Assembly (NCBI GenBank): GCA_015062085.1
Contig: SUVI01000081.1
Coordinates: 7,012 to 17,891 of the forward strand
Direction of reading: 5' to 3'
Length of the DNA stretch: 10,880 bases
From: Planctomycetaceae bacterium
Lineage (GTDB): Bacteria; Planctomycetota; Planctomycetia; Pirellulales; Thermoguttaceae
The first letter of the stretch is position 1; each line of letters starts with the position of its first letter. The position numbers and the translations under genes are program-made. Below, in pieces: positions 6,045-10,880 of the stretch. The notes under the pieces are model-generated. The model was not told where the DNA came from. It saw only the letters and a list, made by a program, of their open reading frames with translations, and searched no databases.

Positions 6045-7925
6045 ATGCCGTACATTTCGCCGGATCTGCTTTTTCAGACTCGCTCAGGCGTTACGCCGCA
6101 CGTTTTGTGGGGAGTTCCGTGGTGCGAGACGTTCTTTGGGGAAGCATTTCTGGAACAGAAAGAATCACTGCGAAAAACGATCTACGCACTCTTTCAGCTT
6201 ACGGCATTAGAAAATTCAGAAGCGTCTTCCGCATGGCAGGATAGACTTCCTGAAACATTGCGTCCCTTCCTGGAAGCGAACCGGCTGCGCGAGGGCTTGA
6301 ACTTCTCCATGCGTCCGGAAATGCGTCTTCCCGGTGCGTTCCCCATTCTCGCTGCGGCACGAGCACTCGAAACGCTCACGGTCTGCGGTATCCTGGGCCC
6401 CATGGAGACGGAAGCGCTTTTTGACGAACTGGAGCAGCTGACTTACGAGGCTGCCGCACTCTGTCTCGATCGGGATCCGCTCCCCGCCCTTCTGCTTGCC
6501 GGAGAACTCGCGCTCACACTGGCGTACCAGCTCCATTTCGGAAAAGCGATCTGGAACGCCGCAGCTCCGGGCTCATCTCGCAAAAATACCAAAAACACCG
6601 GATCGAAAAAACTTCAGCGCGAGAAGAAACTCCGAAAGCAGGCAAAACGTGTCATTTCAGAGTCTCTCGACCTTTTGCTGGACGGGGCCGGAATGCCGAG
6701 AGCGGATCTCATGCCGATCTTCAGGATCTTTGCAGCCTCATGGGTCCGTGCCAGATGGCTCGAGTTGGCTCTTTTGGAAGATGACGGAGAAAATGGGAAT
6801 GGAATACAGCTTGAGATCTTCGACGAAAATGCACGCTCCAATTTCGAATGGATGGTCCGTCAGCTCATTTACCTCACCCGTCCCGACGGCTCACTGGTCT
6901 TCAGCCGCGGTGATGAAAAAAACGCATTCTGGTGCCCGGAACTTTTTATCGCCGCACTCCGTCTCGATTCCGATCGGGAAGACAAAAAACTCGCCGTCGC
7001 GATCTTACCGGACATGAAGATCAAGAATGCGGACCGCAAGGCAAACGAACTGCCGGTCCCTTCGCTCATCTCCCCGTGGGGGAAAACGGCGATCCTCCAG
7101 AAAAATTGGCACTCACGAACTGGAGCCGTCATCTCTTGGGGCGGAGCGATGCCGCGTCTGGAAGTCCTCAGCCGTAAACTGCCGATGCTTTCCGGAGATT
7201 GGGCGTTTCGCGGACAGTGGAACGGCAAGGAACTGCGTCCGGTCAGCGAATGGACCCAGCTTTTTTGGCATACCACCGAATTGGCTGATTATCTGGAGCT
7301 CGAACTGGAACTTTCTGCGAATTTCACGCTTCAGCGTCAGATCTTACTCGCCAAAGAGGAGAATTTTCTTCTTTTTGCCGATGCGCTTTCCCGTGATGGA
7401 TTTACCGGCAGTTCCGTATCGCGCGGGAAATTGTGCTGGACGACCCGTTTTCCGCTCATGCCGGGGTTAAGCGTAGAGGAAAACAAACCCGCACTAGAGC
7501 ATTTTGTTTCCTTCCCAAACGGAGGGGCGGGAACCTTCCTGCCGCTTTCGCTGCCTGAATGGAGAGAAGAACTTTCCCAAGGAACTGGACTGGAAGTGCG
7601 GGAAAACGGATTCTGCGTCACGAGCGCGTCGGACCACAGTGCCCTCTACCTCCCCGTCTTCCTGGATCTGGATGCCAAACGGATCCCGTTGGCTCGCACA
7701 TGGAGAAGACTCTGCGTCGGGGAAAAGCTGCAGAACATTCCGCCGTACCGCGCTGCCGGATTCCGCGTGCAGACGGGTGAATCCCAGTGGCTGATCTTCC
7801 GTTCTTTGGCCGAATCGTGCAATCGTTCCGTACTCGGACACAATCTGAACTCGGAGACCTTCGTCGGAAAATTCCTTGAGGACGGAAACTGCGAAACGAT
7901 CCTGGAAGTGGAACGTTCCCGCTGA
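6045..7925 (+). CDS. Conserved-looking protein of unknown function, possibly heparinase-like
   Basis: The 626-residue reading starts at the ATG at 6045, which has AAGGAG six bases upstream; the frame is open to an ATG at 5991 that lacks such a site. The N-terminal half (about 1-340) is rich in amphipathic helices, with repeated Leu/Ala-rich segments and a DGAGMPRADLMPIF stretch (213-226). The C-terminal half is beta-rich and includes YLELELELSANFTLQRQILL (416-435) followed by KEENFLLFADAL (437-448). A helical part followed by a beta-sandwich with this kind of motif recalls heparinase II/III and alginate lyase-type enzymes, but I cannot point to catalytic residues, so the link is weak. A basic insert lies at 178-202. 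No signal peptide or transmembrane helix is evident, which argues against an extracellular lyase. It is divergent from the YdjY-domain gene and has no same-strand partner. Confidence 0.85.
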   Translation: MPYISPDLLFQTRSGVTPHVLWGVPWCETFFGEAFLEQKESLRKTIYALFQLTALENSEASSAWQDRLPETLRPFLEANRLREGLNFSMRPEMRLPGAFPILAAARALETLTVCGILGPMETEALFDELEQLTYEAAALCLDRDPLPALLLAGELALTLAYQLHFGKAIWNAAAPGSSRKNTKNTGSKKLQREKKLRKQAKRVISESLDLLLDGAGMPRADLMPIFRIFAASWVRARWLELALLEDDGENGNGIQLEIFDENARSNFEWMVRQLIYLTRPDGSLVFSRGDEKNAFWCPELFIAALRLDSDREDKKLAVAILPDMKIKNADRKANELPVPSLISPWGKTAILQKNWHSRTGAVISWGGAMPRLEVLSRKLPMLSGDWAFRGQWNGKELRPVSEWTQLFWHTTELADYLELELELSANFTLQRQILLAKEENFLLFADALSRDGFTGSSVSRGKLCWTTRFPLMPGLSVEENKPALEHFVSFPNGGAGTFLPLSLPEWREELSQGTGLEVRENGFCVTSASDHSALYLPVFLDLDAKRIPLARTWRRLCVGEKLQNIPPYRAAGFRVQTGESQWLIFRSLAESCNRSVLGHNLNSETFVGKFLEDGNCETILEVERSR

Positions 7926-7965
7926 CAGCTCGCCAAAAGTCGGTTTTTGCGCAGGAAACAGCAAG

Positions 7966-8002
7966 AAAAAACGAGACCAGAAGAACATCAGCTTCCGGTC
8001 TC
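7966..8002 (-). terminator. Minus-strand terminator with no intact gene upstream
   Basis: On the minus strand GAGACCGGAAG (from 8002) pairs with CTTCTGGTCTC over 11 positions with one G-U pair and an 8-nt loop, followed by GTTTTTT. On the plus strand the wobble becomes an A-C mismatch and there is no T tract, so it is oriented leftward. It could still weakly insulate the plus-strand gene ending at 7925. Confidence 0.65.
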
Positions 8003-8125
8003 GCTGTGTGTGACGAAAAAACGCGCTCTTCGCTCTTAGGCAGAGCGATCATTTTGATCCTGGAAATCGGATCTGGAAAGGTTTCAGCCCATCAGAAATA
8101 CGGTTCCACTCCTATTCCATCAATT

Positions 8126-8160
8126 CCAACTCCTTAAATGAACGTTCATCAAGGAGTTGG
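8126..8160. repeat. Long palindrome at the left edge of the IS relic
   Basis: CCAACTCCTT (8126-8135) and AAGGAGTTGG (8151-8160) are inverted copies around a perfect 12-bp palindrome ATGAACGTTCAT (8138-8149). The right arm coincides with the inferred left end of the IS copy. No T tract follows, so it is not a standard terminator. Confidence 0.75.
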
Positions 8161-8655
8161 GGTGGATCTTCGAGAGCAGATCCCGTGCAGAAGTATCTGT
8201 ACCTTGCACAGGATCCGCTCCTCAAAATTTCGGAACCTCGAAAAAACCCAATTTTACAACATGATGATACAAAATCCAAATTTCAGGCTAAATTCAGGAA
8301 TTTAGCTCATCGCACGTCATAATTTCATGGAAAATTTCTCGAAATTTACCGTACTTTGTCAAATCTGCACATAAAATCCCCCGAATTTGCCGAAGGGAGG
8401 CGATGCGGCACTGATCGTACATCAAGTTTTTCAGGCAGATCTTGACTTCCGCGCGGCAGAGGCCTTTCGTGAAGATCATTCGGCTCTCATGCGCCAGTTT
8501 GCTCATGATGCCGAACACGTGCTCGACACGGCCGCGGACTCGTGATCTACGGCAGTCACGCTGCTTTTTATACCTCTTTTTTATCTCAAAACACGAAACG
8601 ATCTCCATGATAATGAATATGGAAAAAAAGTTCTTTTCGCGCTCAAACTCCTTGA
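8149..8655 (-). mobile_element. Internally deleted IS5-family-like element, copy A
   Basis: The inferred left end TCAAGGAGTTGGGGTGGA (8149-8166) matches the inverted right end, which reads TCAAGGAGTTTGAGCGCG from 8655. The right end of the second copy, TCAAGGAGTTTGGGCGTG, is closer still. Between the ends lies only the C-terminal part of a transposase on the minus strand. No target-site duplication is visible. At about 507 bp it is shorter than autonomous IS5-family elements, so it is a relic or a non-autonomous derivative. Confidence 0.6.
8294..8608 (-). pseudogene. C-terminal fragment of an IS5-family-like transposase
   Basis: The open frame gives 104 residues. RSRVRGRVEHVFGIM (21-35), then CRAEVKICLKNLMYDQCRIASLRQI (51-75), matches the end of DDE transposases of the IS4/IS5 type, where Glu29 would be the third catalytic acid in the R...E signature. 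The two Asp residues and the N-terminal two thirds are missing. The first 15 or so residues (MEIVSCFEIKKRYKK) come from sequence shared with the right end of the second IS copy and are probably not original transposase. The true fragment therefore starts near 8563, where the two copies diverge, and this looks like a deletion junction. The stop at 8294 sits in a 20-bp near-palindrome (8287-8306). It cannot encode an active enzyme. Confidence 0.8.
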
Positions 8656-8656
8656 C
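8564..8656 (+). repeat. Direct repeat, right end of IS copy A
   Basis: Bases 8564-8620 match 9929-9985 over 57 bp with one visible mismatch. Bases 8621-8656 then match 10031-10065 with a few differences. The second copy holds 45 extra bases between these blocks. The repeat ends in CAAACTCCTTGAC, supplying most of a -35 box. Confidence 0.9.
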
Positions 8657-8680
8657 TTGGCGATCTTTTTATGCTAAAAT
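8652..8680 (+). promoter_or_regulatory. Promoter for the MBL-fold hydrolase, straddling the IS end
   Basis: TTGACT (8652-8657) is followed after 17 bp by TAAAAT (8675-8680), preceded by TGC as an extended -10. The first four bases of the -35 belong to the inferred IS terminal repeat. The predicted start near 8687 gives a leader of about 60 nt. Confidence 0.8.
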
Positions 8681-8747
8681 ACCTTTTTGTTGGATGATTT
8701 TTTGTAAAAAACGGTAATTTTTCAAGGCGGCCTTTAGGGAGATAAAA

Positions 8748-9659
8748 ATGAACAGACGTGAATTTATCGGTTCGGTCGGTGCGGCGGCGCTGATGTCCTC
8801 CATCATGGCAAAGAAGAATACGCAAGGCAAAGAAATTTCCGAAGATGCGATTGCCGTATGGGACCGCGAGACGGAACTCGTCGCGCCGGAGGAATACATG
8901 GCATACCTCATCGACGGCAATACCCGGGGGCTGGTGTCGCTGGAGAAGCTGGAGGCGGCATTCGAAAAAGTGATGCGGGAGGCAAAAGAAACGGTCGTGA
9001 CGGGCGATACGCCTGCCGTCTGGAGCGTGTACAACATGGGGTACATCGTCAAGACGCGCGAGTCGCTTTTCTCCATCGACCTTGTTCACCGGCGGGCGGT
9101 CGAGTTCGCTCCGCTGCTCGACTTTGCGCTCATCACCCACAACCACGGCGACCACTGGCGGCAGGATCTCTACGATGCGATGGACGGTGCGGGAAAGACG
9201 GTCATCTCCAACTTCCTTGAGAATAACGGCGCGAAGGAATGCGGTCTTGTGCACGGCGTGAAGACGTTCAAGCTCCGGGACGTGGAGATCCGCACTTCAC
9301 TCATCGACCATAATCCCAGACTGATCGACTTTACGACGGCGTTTGAGATCAAGATCGGCGACTTCATCCTCTACCATACAGGCGACAGCGGCCGCGGCAC
9401 GGAACCGAAACTTGTAACCGTCTGGGGGCGTCCTGACCTGTGGCTGTTCTTCCCAGGCTGCGGGATCGACACACGTAAGGCTGTGGAGACCGTCAAACCC
9501 AAACGCATCGTATTTGGCCATCTATGGGAACTTGCTCACAAACGGGGGCATGTCTCAAGCCGCCTCGACGAACCGCTGATCCGCCCGCGGCTCATCTGGG
9601 CCAAAGAGGGAGGCTGCCAGGACGTCTCCTTAGCATTCTGGGGCGACAGGATCTTGTAG
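8748..9659 (+). CDS. Tat-exported metallo-beta-lactamase-fold hydrolase
   Basis: This 303-residue protein has AGGGAG about 6-7 bases before the ATG. The N-terminus MNRREFIGSVGAAALMSSIMA carries the twin-arginine pattern and a short hydrophobic stretch, so export by the Tat system is likely, consistent with cytoplasmic folding around metal. The metallo-beta-lactamase fold is shown by ALITHNHGDHW (His131, His133, Asp135, His136), DHNP (His188), YHTGDSG (Asp213) and FGHLWE (His258). This is a complete set of ligands for two metal ions, normally zinc. The overall look is nearest to UlaG-like or other non-lactamase hydrolases; the substrate is unknown and nothing indicates antibiotic hydrolysis. 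It lies alone between two relic copies of the same IS, with its promoter at the edge of the left copy, and its stop is only about 6 bp before IS-related sequence resumes. This suggests mobilisation or local duplication of IS ends. Confidence 0.9.
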   Translation: MNRREFIGSVGAAALMSSIMAKKNTQGKEISEDAIAVWDRETELVAPEEYMAYLIDGNTRGLVSLEKLEAAFEKVMREAKETVVTGDTPAVWSVYNMGYIVKTRESLFSIDLVHRRAVEFAPLLDFALITHNHGDHWRQDLYDAMDGAGKTVISNFLENNGAKECGLVHGVKTFKLRDVEIRTSLIDHNPRLIDFTTAFEIKIGDFILYHTGDSGRGTEPKLVTVWGRPDLWLFFPGCGIDTRKAVETVKPKRIVFGHLWELAHKRGHVSSRLDEPLIRPRLIWAKEGGCQDVSLAFWGDRIL

Positions 9660-9664
9660 AGATC

Positions 9665-10063
9665 AACCTCGAAAAACACTGAATTTTCCAGCGCGATGAT
9701 ACAATATCCAGATTTCAGGATGGATCCAGGAATTTGAATCATCGCGTTGTATGTTTGTGGTGATTCTGCATGGCTCTAGCTCATTTTCGCGAGATTTTAG
9801 CCCCGTTTCGTTTAATTGGCCCCCACTTTCCTGCGGTTCGTCGAAGTGCCGCGAAACGGCACAGTCGCACGTCTGGTCTTTCCAGTCGATCGTCCCTTTT
9901 ATCCACGAAGAAAAACCCGCGTTTGCGACTTTTTGTACCTCTTTTTTATCTCAAAACACGAAACGATCTCCATGATAATGAATATTGAAAAAATTTCAAG
10001 TGGAGTTGATTTCAAATTTTGACATTTTTTGGAAAAAAGTTCTTCTCACGCCCAAACTCCTTG
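9665..10063 (-). mobile_element. Decayed second copy of the same IS-like element, copy B
   Basis: Bases 9665-9750 align with 8234-8320 of copy A: shared blocks include AACCTCGAAAAA, GATGATACAA, TCCA(A/G)ATTTCAGG and CAGGAATTT. Bases 9929-10065 match the right end of copy A. The left terminal 85 bp of copy A has no counterpart; the hydrolase gene ends there instead. The middle (9751-9928) has no recognisable transposase, only weak resemblance to the 3' end of the fragment in copy A. Orientation is the same as copy A. The 9660-10181 interval contains no credible gene. An inverted repeat CGCGATGAT/ATCATCGCG lies at 9692-9700 and 9738-9746. Confidence 0.65.
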
Positions 10064-10065
10064 AC
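9929..10065 (+). repeat. Direct repeat, right end of IS copy B with a 45-bp extra segment
   Basis: Same sequence as 8564-8656, but bases 9986-10030 have no counterpart there. The extra segment is AT-rich and contains GGAGTTGATTTCAAA and TTTGACATTTTTTGG. As in copy A the repeat ends CAAACTCCTTGAC, at a promoter. Confidence 0.9.
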
Positions 10066-10089
10066 AACGCGTTTTCCCTTTGCTATAAT
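10061..10089 (+). promoter_or_regulatory. Consensus sigma70 promoter for the BspA-like gene
   Basis: TTGACA (10061-10066), a 17-bp spacer, and TATAAT (10084-10089) preceded by TGC: both boxes are perfect consensus and the -10 is extended. The start is expected near 10096, giving a leader of about 86 nt. The -35 overlaps the end of IS copy B. Confidence 0.9.
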
Positions 10090-10105
10090 GAGATCTACAG
10101 TGACA

Positions 10106-10139
10106 ACAGCTTTGTCTGAAAATCGTTTTTCGAGGCTGT
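10106..10139 (+). other. Possible hairpin in the BspA-like gene leader
   Basis: ACAGCTTTG (10106-10114) can pair with CGAGGCTGT (10131-10139) allowing two G-U pairs, with an inner AAAA/TTTT helix. No T tract follows, so it is not a terminator. Role unknown; it could be an mRNA-stabilising 5' structure. Confidence 0.4.
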
Positions 10140-10181
10140 CTGGAACGATCAGAAATTTCTGCTCATGAAAGGGAAAATTTT

Positions 10182-10880
10182 ATGTTTTGCCGTATTTTCA
10201 GGATCTCGCGCAGCCTTCCAACCGTCTTTTTCCTGCTTTTCGCCGCGCTTGGGGCTCCGTTCACGTACTCGGCCGCGTTTGCGCAGGAAACACAGGATAC
10301 CGACACTCAAACCGCAGGCGTGTTTTCCGAAGACGGCAAAACGCTGATCGGAGTTTCGAGCAGCTATTCTGGACACTACGTCGTTCCGGAGGGTGTGACG
10401 CGCATCGCGGAGAATGCGTTTTACGAATGCGAACGGCTCACGTCCGTTACGCTTCCGGAGGGACTTACGCACATTGGAAACGGTGCGTTCATGGCCTGCC
10501 CCAGTCTCGTTTCCGTAAACATTCCGTCGACCGTCACGCACATCGGCTGTGGGGCTTTTCTTGAATGCACGAGCCTCGCTTCTATCACTATTCCCGACGG
10601 AGTGACCGAGATCGAAGACAGTACGTTCATGTCTTGCGGCCTTCGTTCTGTTCGACTGCCCAGGAATCTGAGACGGATCGGAAAGTCCGCGTTTTTCGGC
10701 TGTGAACTTCAGGAACTGGAGCTTCCCGCAACGCTCGTTCGGATCGAAGCGAAAGCGTTTTCCCATGCGTGCAAATTCGCGCCGCTGAAACTCCCGCCAA
10801 ACCTGACGTACATTGGTGACGAAGCGTTTGCCGGCAGCAGCGGGATCGGAACAGTCGAGATCCCCGACAGCGTGACGGAA
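10182..10880 (+). CDS. BspA-like leucine-rich repeat protein, secreted, 3' end outside the window
   Basis: The ATG at 10182 follows AAGGGA by 7 bases; 233 codons are visible and the frame is still open at the edge. The N-terminus MFCRIFRISRSLPTVFFLLFAALG is a signal peptide, with likely signal-peptidase-I cleavage after Ala34 (AFA before QE). After an N-cap segment (FSEDGKTLIGVSSSYSGHYVVPEG, 48-71) come seven TpLRR/BspA-type repeats of 22-23 residues. They begin at 71, 94, 117, 140, 162, 184 and 207, with the pattern G(V/L)T.I...AF..C..L.S(V/I).(I/L)P, and an eighth begins at 230. Such proteins (LRR_5 family) are typically surface or secreted adhesion or binding proteins; partner specificity cannot be predicted. 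A small out-of-frame ATG at 10165 is not the start. Expression should be strong given the consensus promoter at 10061-10089. Confidence 0.93.
   Translation, partial: MFCRIFRISRSLPTVFFLLFAALGAPFTYSAAFAQETQDTDTQTAGVFSEDGKTLIGVSSSYSGHYVVPEGVTRIAENAFYECERLTSVTLPEGLTHIGNGAFMACPSLVSVNIPSTVTHIGCGAFLECTSLASITIPDGVTEIEDSTFMSCGLRSVRLPRNLRRIGKSAFFGCELQELELPATLVRIEAKAFSHACKFAPLKLPPNLTYIGDEAFAGSSGIGTVEIPDSVTE

Noticed and set aside
8138..8149. 12-bp palindrome as a stand-alone repressor operator
   Set aside because: It sits inside a larger palindrome at the IS edge, about 500 bp from any gene start, so an operator role has no support.
8748..9659. Antibiotic-resistance beta-lactamase
   Set aside because: The fold and metal ligands fit, but Tat export, length and the UlaG-like appearance do not specify lactam hydrolysis, and most family members are not lactamases.
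9692..9746. Inverted repeat CGCGATGAT/ATCATCGCG as a terminator for the hydrolase gene
   Set aside because: Spacing of 37 bases between arms and no following T tract; it corresponds to IS-related sequence.
9751..10022. Three overlapping plus-strand frames of 68-74 codons
   Set aside because: They lie in decayed IS copy B on the strand opposite the transposase and have no coding character or ribosome site.

Overview
The window looks like a piece of a Planctomycetota chromosome, possibly from a host-associated lineage. The evidence is a YdjY-domain lipoprotein of the planctomycete type, a Cys-rich lipoprotein with a 'DVI..KQAGVSDE.II..I' module that I associate with planctomycetes, a BspA-like leucine-rich-repeat protein, and a Tat-type leader on a metallo-beta-lactamase-fold protein. 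The assignment is inference from protein families; no rRNA is present.

Left part (1-2322): the acidic C-terminal tail of a protein entering from the left, made of perfect 75-bp tandem repeats and closed by a clear terminator. A gene-free stretch follows with inverted copies of a CGTG-rich intergenic repeat. Then come two minus-strand genes: a short-chain dehydrogenase/reductase-like protein with most catalytic positions replaced, and a Cys-rich lipoprotein with its own sigma70-type promoter.

Middle (2568-4428): a UPF0210/DUF711 (PFL-like) gene on the plus strand with its terminator, then a minus-strand tRNA-Leu(GAG) unit complete with promoter, leader hairpin and terminator.

Right-middle (4547-7925): a divergent pair, a YdjY-domain lipoprotein (minus) and a 626-residue protein of unknown function with a faint resemblance to heparinase II/III-type lyases (plus), sharing a 118-bp intergenic region.

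Right part (8126-10880): a mobile-element relic region. Two decayed, same-orientation copies of one IS5-family-like element (about 8149-8655 and 9665-10063) flank a Tat-exported metallo-beta-lactamase-fold hydrolase. In both copies the right end runs into a TTGAC -35 box followed 17 bp later by an extended -10 (TGC-TAAAAT, TGC-TATAAT). The first such promoter reads into the hydrolase and the second into a secreted BspA-like LRR protein cut by the window edge. This shared arrangement, two envelope or secreted-protein genes each behind the same IS-derived end, is the most interesting feature. No CRISPR array or recognisable phage genes are present.
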